Positions 1 through 7,772 of a DNA stretch of 64,000 nt are shown piece by piece (the first letter of the stretch is position 1; each line of letters starts with the position of its first letter). Source of the DNA: Novosphingobium sp. KCTC 2891 (GTDB taxonomy: Bacteria > Pseudomonadota > Alphaproteobacteria > Sphingomonadales > Sphingomonadaceae); contig NZ_JAPCZG010000009.1 in NCBI RefSeq assembly GCF_025938155.1, positions 59,689-123,688 on the forward strand. Reading direction: 5' to 3'. The notes under the pieces are model-generated. The model saw nothing but the letters and a program-made list of their open reading frames with translations. It was not told the origin of the DNA and made no database searches. A program made the position numbers and the translations under genes.

Positions 1-221
1 GCATTGCGCTCGGTCGCGCATTCGGCCCCGATCAGCGCGGGACCGAGTGTGATTGCCCGGTCCTGGCGGTATTGCTGCCACGCCCGGCTGAGCCAGCGCA
101 GCGCCAGCGACGCGCGCATTTCCGGGGAATAGAGGGCAGGGGAGGCGAGCAGGGTCTTGGCCAGCGCGTCGATCTGGCCGATCCGGAAAGCGATAGGACT
201 GGCGTCGGTTGACTGTTTCAC
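1..221 (-). CDS. Partial hypothetical protein (N-terminal part, runs off window start)
   Basis: From a GTG at 221 an open frame runs leftward off the window edge without a stop. The roughly 73 visible residues begin VKQSTDASPIAF and are helical and rich in Ala, Leu and Arg (for example LALRWLSRAWQQYRQ). I recognise no family. It is divergent from the recombinase gene, and the intervening 220 bp hold the inverted repeat at 345-372. An ATG further upstream is in another frame that hits a stop almost at once, so GTG is the better start. Codon use is like its neighbours. It may be an accessory gene of the recombinase unit, but nothing proves this. Confidence 0.4.
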   Translation of the reverse strand, partial: MKQSTDASPIAFRIGQIDALAKTLLASPALYSPEMRASLALRWLSRAWQQYRQDRAITLGPALIGAECATERN

Positions 222-344
222 TGGAAATGTCTCGGCGCGATGTACATCGGAAGGTGGGATAATTGCGCCGGAAAATGCGGTCAATGCAAAGTTCACCTAA
301 ACGCCAGTTTGGTATCCTATCATTCGACCCCCTGAAAACACGGA

Positions 345-372
345 TTTTCCATAATCGGATGTTATGGTAAAA
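345..372. repeat. Imperfect inverted repeat upstream of the tyrosine recombinase
   Basis: TTTTCCATAA (345-354) is followed, after a 7-nt spacer, by TTATGGTAAAA (362-372). The arms are complementary apart from one bulged A. The AT-rich element stands out in a GC-rich setting, 70-100 bp upstream of the recombinase start. It could be an operator, or the core of a recombinase binding site. The CCAT..ATGG core resembles the TGCCAyTAATTATGGCA palindromes at 2914 and 5060. Confidence 0.5.
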
Positions 373-443
373 TCGAGCTTGCCGGAAATGCCCATTTTGG
401 CCAGAAATTGCCCCATGCACGCCGCTCGAAGTACCCTTCGCGT

Positions 444-1601
444 ATGACCGCTGATCGACCTTTCCGGTCCTCGGTCGAGCTGGTGCTGGGCGCGCATGCC
501 CCGCTGGTCGACGCGCGCGCCGCGCGCCCGCTGGCGCTCGAGGCGGCGGTTGCGGCGATGGCGCCGGCGACAAAGGCGGCCATCACCGCCGACCTCCGGT
601 GCTTCCTTGCCTGGTGCAAGTCGCGGCGGCCCGTCGTCACCGCGGTTCCTGCCGATCCGGAAAGCCTCGTCCACTATCTTCACTGGCTGGCCAAGGGATC
701 GGAAATCCGGGCCCCGGCCAAACCCGCGACGCTGGCGCGGCGGATCGCCTCGATCGCCCGGATCCACCGCATCCTCGGGTTCGGCGAGAAGGAGCCGCTG
801 CCAACGCAGGCGGGGATGGTTCGCGACACGCTGAAAGCGATCCGGCGTAAGAGGCGCGAACGGCAGCGTCAGGCCGCGCCGCTGCGGTTTGGCGAGGCGA
901 TGGCGGAGGGGCAGGCGCCGCCCGAAGGGGTGACGATCAAGGGGCTGCTCGCCTCGTGCGGTACCGACATCACGGGCAAGCGCGATGCGGCGCTCATCAG
1001 CCTTGCCTATGACGCAGGCCTGCGAGTTTCCGAGCTGGTCGGGGCAACGGTAGCCGATCTCAGTCAGGCTGTGGATGGGAGCGGGCGGCTTGAGATCGCG
1101 CATTCGAAGACCGACCAGCTGGGGGAGGGGGCTCTGGCTTGGCTCTCGCCCGACACCATGGCGCGCCTCTCGGCCTGGCTGCTGGCGAGCGGGATCACGC
1201 AAGGGGCGGTGTTCCGGCGGATCAACGTGCTGACCAGTCCGCCAGACGATGCGGGGGAGCAGACTCAGCGGCACTATATCGGCCAGAAGCCGCTCACCCG
1301 GCAAGGCGTGGTGGCGATCCTGCGCCGCCGGGTGTTCGAGGCTATCGACCTTGGCCATGTTGAGCTGGAAGCCGGGATGGAAGGAGACACGGTCCGCTCG
1401 CTTAGCGCCCATTCGTTCCGGGTGGGGCTGACCCAGGACTTGTTCGCGGCGGGCGAAGACGGCGCCGGGATCGCGCTGGCCCTACGCTGGTCGTCGCCGA
1501 CCACCGCGCTGCGCTATGCCCGCGAGCTGGCCGTAGGGAACAATGCCGCGGCGCGGGTGCTGGGACGCTTGCGCGATGGTGGCGGGCAGCCGGGTTCCTA
1601 G
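444..1601 (+). CDS. Tyrosine recombinase / phage-type integrase
   Basis: A 385-residue site-specific recombinase of the XerC/D-lambda integrase family. The N-terminal half (about 40-160) looks like a SAM-like core-binding domain. The C-terminal half carries the catalytic set: Arg near 193 (AGLRVSEL), Lys near 220 (HSKTDQ), HSFR near 322-325, a Trp in the ALRWSS segment and the Tyr nucleophile near 357 (LRYAREL). It should cut and rejoin DNA at paired sites. I place the start at ATG 444; an in-frame ATG at 408 would add 12 residues, and neither has a clear ribosome-binding site. It stands convergent with the amidoligase-like gene (13 bp between stops) and next to direct repeats, which suggests a genomic-island recombinase. 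All catalytic residues look intact. Confidence 0.9.
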   Translation: MTADRPFRSSVELVLGAHAPLVDARAARPLALEAAVAAMAPATKAAITADLRCFLAWCKSRRPVVTAVPADPESLVHYLHWLAKGSEIRAPAKPATLARRIASIARIHRILGFGEKEPLPTQAGMVRDTLKAIRRKRRERQRQAAPLRFGEAMAEGQAPPEGVTIKGLLASCGTDITGKRDAALISLAYDAGLRVSELVGATVADLSQAVDGSGRLEIAHSKTDQLGEGALAWLSPDTMARLSAWLLASGITQGAVFRRINVLTSPPDDAGEQTQRHYIGQKPLTRQGVVAILRRRVFEAIDLGHVELEAGMEGDTVRSLSAHSFRVGLTQDLFAAGEDGAGIALALRWSSPTTALRYARELAVGNNAAARVLGRLRDGGGQPGS

Positions 1602-1613
1602 TCTGCCATGACG

Positions 1614-2864
1614 CTATGACGCGGCGATCCCATCAGAGTACGGGTGCATCTTTCGGCGCTGTGCCTCCGCATGGGCCAGCGCCTCAAGTTGGGCCGCGCT
1701 TGAAAGACTTGCATCCTTCCGCAACGAGGCCGCGAGCTGGAGCACGGCGCGCTGGAAGGCTTTGTTGCCGCTGACCCGTTGCCGGACGCCAAGGTTGTAA
1801 AGCTCGGCAAGATCCAGCGCGAGCAGGGCGACCGCTTCGGGGATATCCGAGAGGACAATGTCGCGGATGGTGGCGACATACTCGTACGCGCCGCGCCCGA
1901 ACAGATTGAGTTCGACCAGGCCGTCGGCCATCACGTGGCCGAGCGGTTCGTCGACGAAATGAACCTGGCCCGAGGCGGCGACCAGGCCGTGAGCCAGGTT
2001 CCACGCCAGTTTGTCGCGATTTCGGGCAAGCCAGCGCGAGAGCAGCAGAAACTTCTGGCGAAAGGCTTGCTCGAAGGGTTTGCTGTAGGTGGGCCAGACG
2101 TCGAAGGCGGCGGGAATGCGCTCGAGTTGTTCGGTGAGGCGAGGGCCGTTGAAGAACGCTTCCGCGCTGAAATGGCGCAACTCCAAGTAGCCCTTGTCCA
2201 GCTTGGCGAAATTGGCGGCATAGCCTTTGTCGCGCCCGGCGCGGGCCTCGAGCAAGTTACCAAGCGCCGAGCCAAGCAGGAATTTGCCGGTCGGATCATG
2301 CGCCAGATGCCGCAATAGCGGCACGCCGACGGCATGGCGCTGCAAGGCCGTGTAGCGGCTGAACAGCCGGTCGTTGTTCGCGAGCAGCAGCAATTCATCG
2401 ACGCCGACGATGAACCGGTCGGGATCGAGCCGATGGCCATTCCCGGCATCGATGTTGATGTGCCAACCGCAGTTGGCGGTATGCTCACTTTCGAAGAAGT
2501 TGAAATCGCCGTCGATCTCGTAGATCGCGTCGCATAACTCAGATCTGACCATCTCGGCATCGTCCAGGGGCAGGGGAGGGGTCAGCAATTCTACGCCTGC
2601 CAGGCGATCTTCAGGCCAGTTCAGTGGATCGAGCCCATATTCAGGGACGACATAAAAGCCGGGCTGCTTCGGGGTTCCGGATGGGGCGGACCAGGCGCGG
2701 CCTGTCCGGTCCCGCAATTTGGCCGCGAATGCTCGGCAGAAGGCGGGCGAGGCCTCGTCCATGGCCTCTCCTTCGCGCAGCTCTCTCTCAAAACGAGGCT
2801 CGCCGAGGTCGCCAAGAATGACTTCCAGCTCGAAGCCGGCACGCCAGGAAGGGGTTTCGGACAT
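1614..2864 (-). CDS. Putative amidoligase-like protein (glutamine-synthetase-like COOH-NH2 ligase fold)
   Basis: A 416-residue protein with the sparse motif pattern of the putative amidoligase (Amidoligase_2) group: an N-terminal GFELEV strand, GVELLTPPL near residue 90, CGWHINID near 130 and YLELRHF near 230. Members are predicted to form amide bonds with ATP, perhaps on peptides or proteins, but few have been assayed. The C-terminal half is helical and unassigned. No signal peptide or membrane segment is seen. It lies between the recombinase and the repeat-bounded three-gene module, with no close partner on its own strand. No good ribosome-binding site precedes ATG 2864. The family call rests on motif spacing read by eye and could be wrong. 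Confidence 0.5.
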   Translation of the reverse strand: MSETPSWRAGFELEVILGDLGEPRFERELREGEAMDEASPAFCRAFAAKLRDRTGRAWSAPSGTPKQPGFYVVPEYGLDPLNWPEDRLAGVELLTPPLPLDDAEMVRSELCDAIYEIDGDFNFFESEHTANCGWHINIDAGNGHRLDPDRFIVGVDELLLLANNDRLFSRYTALQRHAVGVPLLRHLAHDPTGKFLLGSALGNLLEARAGRDKGYAANFAKLDKGYLELRHFSAEAFFNGPRLTEQLERIPAAFDVWPTYSKPFEQAFRQKFLLLSRWLARNRDKLAWNLAHGLVAASGQVHFVDEPLGHVMADGLVELNLFGRGAYEYVATIRDIVLSDIPEAVALLALDLAELYNLGVRQRVSGNKAFQRAVLQLAASLRKDASLSSAAQLEALAHAEAQRRKMHPYSDGIAAS

Positions 2865-2911
2865 GGTCGGGAAGGTAAATCAATTGCCGGGCGTGTAAAC
2901 GCACGAGCGGA

Positions 2912-2981
2912 GTTGCCATTAATTATGGCACAGAAGCCCTTCCACCGGACGCTGCGATGACATCAACTTTGGCAGCCGACA
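2912..2981. repeat. Direct repeat copy 1 (70 bp) bounding the three-gene module
   Basis: The copy begins GTTGCCATTAATTATGGCA, which contains the palindrome TGCCATTAATTATGGCA. After a divergent middle it ends GCGATGACATCAACTTT followed by GGCAGCCGACA. The second copy at 5058-5127 matches both ends, with exactly the same 42-nt offset between them. The left part contains the TAA stop of the minus-strand gene upstream of it, so the repeat encodes that protein's last residues (AAKVDVIAA). It looks like a recombination or element-end sequence rather than a simple duplication. Confidence 0.75.
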
Positions 2982-3885
2982 ACAACCCCCATTGCGCGAG
3001 GTCGAAGGCCGCATCGGGCTGAGCCTGAGCGCGAAGCGACTGTGCCAGGGTCAAGACACTGTCGGCCTCGCGAAAACGGGCATGGGCGATCGCCAAGGCC
3101 TCATTGAAGCGGCCGCATTTCGTAAGCATCACGGCATGGTCGCAATGGCGCTCAGCTGCGCGGGAGAGATTGAGAAACCCCTCCGTGCGCCCCATCGCCT
3201 CCAGCGCGGCAAGCCGCGCTTCGATCAGTCTTGCGTTCAGCCAATCGTCTTTGCGGTCAAGCGGCCAGGTGTCGGTGCACCCGCTGAGGACATCGGACAG
3301 GCCAGGCTCGTCCCACCCCAGCGTGGCGGCGGCAAGGGCCGCGGCAAAGGCGTCGCCGGCGCCATATTCGGCGATCCGGTCCTGCCAATCACTCAATTCA
3401 TCGACCAGGACGTCACGCAGGTCCTCGGGCATGTCGCCCAATAGGGCGGCCCGGGCGAACAGCGCGTCGAGAACCGGGAAAAACTCGTGCAGGCTCTCGT
3501 CCCAGCCCGCGCAGTCCGGCCAGGTATCGACTAGAGCTTCGGCAATGGGCCTCAGGATTGCCAAGGCATCGATGCCGTTGTCTGCCACCAGGAACGGCTC
3601 GGCTTGTCCGATCAGAGCTTCGAGCGCGGATTCATCGATATCCGAACGGGAATCGTCCCAGTGCCGCCTCGGGCGAATGGCGCGGGCAGGTTCGAGCAGC
3701 GCTTCCGCCTGGCGGCGAAAGGGTTCCGGATCGAGGGGTGTCCGCTGCTCGCGCGCCTCCCGCGCCGCCAGCTTTGCCTCGAGCCACAGCCGGAAATTCT
3801 CGTCCGCTTCGGCACCTTGAACCAGCAGGGCAGCCAAGGTCTCGGCATCGAGTGCGTTCAGCCGCATCGCAAGTGCATCGCTCAT
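2923..3885 (-). CDS. Conserved hypothetical protein, helical-repeat type (third gene of coupled module)
   Basis: A 320-residue soluble protein of unknown function. ATG 3885 overlaps the stop of the preceding gene by 4 bp (ATGA), indicating translational coupling. The sequence is acidic and helical, with segments such as GRFNEALAIAHARF and SLRAQAQPDAAFDLAQWG that look like degenerate TPR-type repeats in the last third. The final residues (AAKVDVIAASGG) lie inside the direct repeat at 2912-2981, so the natural C-terminus may have been altered or replaced by the repeat. No catalytic motif is visible. It resembles the helical C-terminal part of large SWIM-type proteins, but no zinc finger is present, so I leave it unnamed. 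Confidence 0.65.
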   Translation of the reverse strand: MSDALAMRLNALDAETLAALLVQGAEADENFRLWLEAKLAAREAREQRTPLDPEPFRRQAEALLEPARAIRPRRHWDDSRSDIDESALEALIGQAEPFLVADNGIDALAILRPIAEALVDTWPDCAGWDESLHEFFPVLDALFARAALLGDMPEDLRDVLVDELSDWQDRIAEYGAGDAFAAALAAATLGWDEPGLSDVLSGCTDTWPLDRKDDWLNARLIEARLAALEAMGRTEGFLNLSRAAERHCDHAVMLTKCGRFNEALAIAHARFREADSVLTLAQSLRAQAQPDAAFDLAQWGLLSAAKVDVIAASGGRASVP

Positions 3886-4673
3886 CGGGCAGAGGCCTTG
3901 CGCTTTCGCTTCGACGTGGGCTTGCCGGGCAGCAGCGCGCCTAGGCCCGTAGCGAGGTCGTCGATGCCGAGGTCGCCCGTATCGATCGCGTGTGCCAGTG
4001 CGGTAATGGCCGGCTCCAGCGCGAGCATGACGAGGTCGAGGTCGTGGAGGTGCGCCGGATAGACCAGCTCGTGCAGTGCGACGCGTGCTTGCGTGATGTC
4101 CGCTTCGTCCACGATCCCCAGACGGATCGCCACGGCCTCGCTTTTGCGCAGCGGCACGACGATGCCGAAGCCGATGTACCATGGCTCGAGATCGACGAAA
4201 CGCCCCGCGATCTGGAATCCACCAAGGGCGGCAACCTGTGCCGCGAGCGCCCGGTCCATGACGTGGACCGTGGCACCGTCCTCAAGCAAATCGCGCGCCA
4301 GGACACCGCCACCCTCATGCACGCGCTCGACCAGCAAAACGGAGAAACGTGCGGCCGGCAGTCGGGCGGCGATATGCACCCCCAGCGGATCGCGCTTGAG
4401 CGGGAGCCTGGGCGCGATGCGGTCGATCGCTCGGCGGCCTGCGGTGCGCGATCCGGAGGACGAGGGTTTTCGCGAATAGAGCGCTGTGTCCGCCAGCATT
4501 TCCGAGACATTCGCGGAAATTCCGGCAAATTCGGCAAGGCCGAGAACCTCTTCAGCCAGCTTCAATTCGGACTTGCCGAGCCTTTCAACGCAGAGTTGCA
4601 GCACGTCGTTGAACGCTTCGCGCACTGCGGGATAGCCGATCGTTTGAAGGTCGAGTACCATTCGGCAACTCAT
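3882..4673 (-). CDS. Conserved hypothetical protein (second gene of coupled module)
   Basis: A 263-residue protein of unknown function, coupled by 4-bp ATGA overlaps to both the gene before it (4670-4673) and the gene after it (3882-3885). The first 75 residues are helical. The middle has alternating strands (VHIAARLPAARFSVLLVERV). Around 130-170 is a stretch with WYIGFGIVVPLRKSEAVAIRLGI, and the tail is basic (TSKRKRKASAR). No signal peptide, membrane segment or known motif was found. Exact coupling of three genes suggests the products act together, perhaps as a complex. Confidence 0.65.
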   Translation of the reverse strand: MSCRMVLDLQTIGYPAVREAFNDVLQLCVERLGKSELKLAEEVLGLAEFAGISANVSEMLADTALYSRKPSSSGSRTAGRRAIDRIAPRLPLKRDPLGVHIAARLPAARFSVLLVERVHEGGGVLARDLLEDGATVHVMDRALAAQVAALGGFQIAGRFVDLEPWYIGFGIVVPLRKSEAVAIRLGIVDEADITQARVALHELVYPAHLHDLDLVMLALEPAITALAHAIDTGDLGIDDLATGLGALLPGKPTSKRKRKASAR

Positions 4674-4927
4674 TCTTCGGAGGCGGTTTCGGGGGAGGCG
4701 GCGGAGCGCGTGAACAGGTCCCGAAACAGGCGCGCACCCTTGGCAAGTCCATCGGTCGTCAACTGGACCGATTTCGCCTTGCCCACCGGGTTTGAGATCA
4801 AACCATGCGCGTGCAGCCGTTCCATCGACGCCCAGTCAAAACCCTTCCAGGCCATGCCGCTAGATTCAAGGTTGCGCCACAAGAGCGCCAGTACCGCTGC
4901 GTCGATCCTGTCGTTGTCGATGTCCAT
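4670..4927 (-). CDS. DUF6429-like small protein (first gene of coupled module)
   Basis: An 85-residue protein starting MDIDNDRIDAAVLALLW, with the AWKGFDW and NPVGKAKSV blocks I associate with the DUF6429 family, whose function is unknown. The layout resembles a small winged-helix domain: helices, then LERLHAHGLIS-like and VQLTTDGL segments. DNA binding is therefore possible but not shown. It heads the module at 2923-4927 and overlaps the next gene by ATGA. Related small proteins are common next to integrases and transposons in alphaproteobacteria, which fits this location. Confidence 0.7.
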   Translation of the reverse strand: MDIDNDRIDAAVLALLWRNLESSGMAWKGFDWASMERLHAHGLISNPVGKAKSVQLTTDGLAKGARLFRDLFTRSAASPETASEE

Positions 4928-5281
4928 CCGCGTGTCACGAGCATTGCTGTTGCAGGAATTGCATGGCTAGCAATGATGCGAAGGTCTTGCCAGTTCGTGT
5001 CGCCTTGAATTCCACCACCGCGCAGGACCGTGCGGCGCGCTTTTTTGGCTCCACGGCGTTGCCACTAATTATGGCAGGGCGACGGCTAGGCGAAGGGCAG
5101 CGATGACATCAATTTTGGCAACCGACAGCTGCGCTATGGCCGCAGGCTCGCGCCCGCGTCCAATGCCGCAGCGCGGATATTGGCGGGCCGCAGGGTTTGA
5201 TCGTAGGCGGCGACGCTGCAGCAAACTCTGTCGTTCAGTGCGATTTCGCAAATGCAGCAGAATGCAGTCTACTTTGTCCGT
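4928..5281. other. Intergenic stretch between module and IS remnant
   Basis: No convincing gene here. It contains the second direct repeat (5058-5127). A short minus-strand frame (5069-5251) ends inside this repeat at the same relative place as the gene at 2923, giving a similar tail (VAKIDVIAA). This could be the debris of another gene with the same end sequence. The right end abuts the truncated transposase. Confidence 0.5.
5058..5127. repeat. Direct repeat copy 2 (70 bp) bounding the three-gene module
   Basis: It begins GTTGCCACTAATTATGGCA and ends GCGATGACATCAATTTT then GGCAACCGACA. The outer 19 bp and the outer 28 bp match copy 1 (2912-2981) with few mismatches and identical spacing, while the middle 23 bp differ. 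Conserved ends with a divergent centre point to a protein-recognised site. The 2.15-kb interval between the copies contains the whole three-gene module. Confidence 0.75.
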
Positions 5282-6318
5282 TCACACCAGGTTGGCCATT
5301 CCGATTTTGATCGTGGCGCGGACGATACCGATGGTACGCACTACGAGCCCCATGCGGTGTTTTTGCCCGGCGAACACATGTTCGACGTGGGCGCGGATTT
5401 TGGATCGCCGGGTATTGGCTTTGGCGATCTGCTCGGGCATCGGCCGCCTCGGTTTGCGCCTCTGATGGATATGGCTTTTGAACATGCCGGCGGCGAGGAA
5501 CGCCTCGTTCTTCTTCGACCGGTAGGCGGTATCCGCCCAGACGCCCGAGCCGGTGTTACCCTTGCTGATCAGATCCGGCAGCCGCGCCCCGTCGTGGGCG
5601 TTGGCGGCGCTGGCACCACAGGTGCGGATCAGGCCGTGGGCCTTATCGATGCCGATATGGTTCTTGTAGCCGAACATCGGGATGGCGAGATCGACAGGCT
5701 TCGCTGCCTTCGGATCGGCGCCTTCCCGGACCTTGGCCTTGCTGTATTTGATCGACCAACGCGCATCGCGGTCCTTTTGCCGCGCCTTGGCCGGCTTCCA
5801 TCCTTCGGGGACGCGCCCCTCCTTGATAGCGGTCTTCTCGGCTTCGGTGTTGCGCTGCTTGGGCGCCAGCACCACCGTGGCGTCAATGATTTGCCCACCC
5901 ATCGCGAGATAGCCGCGATCCTTGAGCACGGCGTCGAAGCGGGCGAAGAGTTTGTCGATCGCCTTGGCCTGCACCAGGCGCTCACGGAACAGCCACACCG
6001 TCGTCGCATCCGGAACGGTGCCGTCGAGGCCCAGGCCCAGGAAGCGCTGGAACGAGAGGCGGTCCTTGATCTGGAACTCCGTCGCCTCGTCGGACAGCGA
6101 GTACAGCGCCTGAAGCACCAGGATCTTGAACATCACCACAGGGTCGAACGGTGGTCGTCCACCCTTGCCCCGTACGCTGCGCCGAAGTGCTGCCACCAAC
6201 GGCCCGCGAAAAACCTCGAAGTCCACCACCGCCGCAAACGCTCCAACGGATCGCCTGCTGCGCTCAACGCCTCATAACGGTCCGAAAGATCAAAGAAACC
6301 GGGCTGTCCTGCCATCAT
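5282..6318 (-). pseudogene. IS5-family transposase, frameshifted and 3'-truncated
   Basis: Two minus-strand frames together make an IS5-type DDE transposase. ATG 6318 opens the N-terminal piece (MAGQPGFFDLSDRYEALS). The rest (VVDFEVFRG to KIGMANLV) continues in another frame from about 6229 to a stop at 5282. The switch lies near 6226-6238 and looks like a single missing base. The C-terminus stops at MANLV, where relatives continue with a Tyr-Asn-Met-Arg-rich tail, so the 3' end has been lost at about 5285. No matching inverted repeat was found there. The copy is almost certainly inactive unless the frameshift is programmed. Confidence 0.85.
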
Positions 6319-6379
6319 CGCCTCCGCCGTAACGTAAGCGAAGTGAATCAAATCCACCCATCAAAGGCCAGAGTTTTTC

Positions 6380-6643
6380 GAGGCGGGTGACACCCAACGC
6401 CTAGCGCGCAGCGATGCGGTGGCGGTCCTGCAGCCGGAAGCGGCGCAGGCAAGCCTTTCTAGCCTCGGCTTCCCTCCTGACCAGATAAGGCAAGTGCTCA
6501 GCAACATGGTTGAGCTGGAGGCGACAACGCTGGCGCTTATTCATACCTTCTGGGCGACCACAGCCGTTTTGCTTTTTGCCGCCGCCCTGATCTGGCTTGC
6601 CCCGCGACCGTCGAAATCAGGCGGCATTACGATGGGCCACTAA
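6380..6643 (+). pseudogene. C-terminal remnant of an EmrB/QacA-type (DHA2) MFS exporter
   Basis: An open frame enters from the IS side without a plausible start. It encodes the last 80 or so residues of a drug-exporter MFS protein: a hydrophilic loop (LQPEAAQASLSSLGF), then a final membrane helix (LALIHTFWATTAVLLF) ending in LIWLAPRPSKSGG. The 5' part is missing at the IS5 side near 6370, so the IS or an associated deletion removed the rest. There is no ribosome-binding site before the GTG at 6419. I regard it as non-functional debris. Confidence 0.65.
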
Positions 6644-6705
6644 AGAAGACTGACCGGCAACCAGGAGGCAGATCTGGCTCTGTCGGCTCCAGAACTTCAT
6701 TGGCC

Positions 6706-7698
6706 TTATGTCTTGACCCGACGCGACAGCAGGATTGATGCAACCACCAACAGCGAACCGATCAGGTGGTATTTTGCGAACCGTTCTCCAAGCAGGGGTA
6801 CGGCCATCAGAACCCCGAACACTGATGGCAGGTTCATGTAGACCCCCGCGCGGCCCGAGCCGACCAAGGCGACCGCGCGATTGAACAGCGCGTAGGACAG
6901 CAGCGAAGGAAATATCCCGACATAGAGCAGGGATGCGAGCGCTGCGGGTGAAGCCACGGTCAGGCCAGCCCACCAGAGGTGCCAGGCATAGGGCACACTC
7001 AAAGCCGCGATCCCGACCCCGAACAGGACAACCAGCAAACTGAGGTGGTGCATCGCCGGTGCGCGGCGCAGGAAGGTAGCATAGGCGGAATAGAGAAAAA
7101 CCGCAATGATGGCGAGCAGATCGCCTCGGTTCAGCGCATCCCAGCGCAGATAGTCGGGATGCCCCTTGGTCATGATCCACGCGATTCCGGTGATCGAAAG
7201 GAGTGCGCAAACGAGAAGGATCGGGTGCACCCTCTCCCGAAACAGCACAACTGGCATGAGCAGGGTCATCACCGGCATGGTCGATTGCAATAGAAGATTG
7301 TTGGTCGCGGTGGTGAACTGCAAGCTCTGATAGACGAGAAAGGAAAACAGCCCCACTCCTAAGGCCCCGAGGAGCCCAAGGAACCGCCAGCCGTCGACAA
7401 TGGCGGACAGGTCGTCGCGGAGGTGTCGCCAAGCGAACGGGAGCACGAAGACCAGCGCCACCACCCACCGCCAGAACGCCAGCGTCACGGGCGAGAGCAA
7501 GTCCTTGGCCGCCCGCCCGACGATCGGATTCAGGGCCCAAAAGAACGAGGCCAGACACAGCAACAGGGCTGGTGATTGCCAGAGCCTGGACACAAGACCC
7601 AGGATGCTGGACGTGTTGCGGTCGGCATCTTGCAACCTAAAATTCTCCCCAGAAACGCGGCTTGAGAATCGTCCTTGCGCCAACGGTAGGTTTTGCAT
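6706..7698 (-). CDS. EamA/DMT-family transporter
   Basis: A membrane protein with about ten hydrophobic segments and the duplicated EamA layout: the first half starts at LLLCLASFFWALNPIVGR, the second at LLAIIAVFLYSAYATFL. The family exports metabolites or amino acids; the substrate here is unknown. Start is uncertain: ATG 7698 gives 330 residues, but internal GTG codons near the first helix would give the usual length of about 295. The 5' end overlaps the palindrome at 7701-7718 that lies before the divergent dioxygenase operon, so the two units probably share control. It may export an aromatic intermediate. Confidence 0.8.
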   Translation of the reverse strand: MQNLPLAQGRFSSRVSGENFRLQDADRNTSSILGLVSRLWQSPALLLCLASFFWALNPIVGRAAKDLLSPVTLAFWRWVVALVFVLPFAWRHLRDDLSAIVDGWRFLGLLGALGVGLFSFLVYQSLQFTTATNNLLLQSTMPVMTLLMPVVLFRERVHPILLVCALLSITGIAWIMTKGHPDYLRWDALNRGDLLAIIAVFLYSAYATFLRRAPAMHHLSLLVVLFGVGIAALSVPYAWHLWWAGLTVASPAALASLLYVGIFPSLLSYALFNRAVALVGSGRAGVYMNLPSVFGVLMAVPLLGERFAKYHLIGSLLVVASILLSRRVKT

Positions 7699-7700
7699 AT

Positions 7701-7718
7701 GGTGCATCGCGTTGCATG
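7701..7718. promoter_or_regulatory. Putative operator between EamA gene and dioxygenase operon
   Basis: GGTGCATCGCGTTGCATG contains two TGCA half-sites in dyad arrangement. Aligned with the perfect palindrome at 47076-47091, it shares the GTGCA...CGTTGCA core at the same spacing. It sits 55 bp before ATG 7773, in the divergent promoter region. Likely an IclR-type binding site, by inference. Confidence 0.5.
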
Positions 7719-7772
7719 TATAGCACGAATCGACTATGCAGCACTCGGAACAAAAAGCATGGGAGCGATGCG

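Noticed and set aside
297..1412. Minus-strand open frame opposite the recombinase
   Set aside because: The recombinase catalytic residues are on the plus strand, and the antisense frame would also cover the promoter inverted repeat.
2912..5127. CRISPR-like repeats
   Set aside because: Only two copies, 2.1 kb apart, with genes between and a divergent repeat centre; no array or cas genes.
6419..6643. Small stand-alone membrane protein gene
   Set aside because: Sequence matches the tail of a 14-helix exporter and the frame is open upstream into the IS scar without a start.
7662..7772. N-terminal extension of the dioxygenase alpha subunit
   Set aside because: It would include the promoter palindrome and lacks family similarity; ATG 7773 has a ribosome-binding site.
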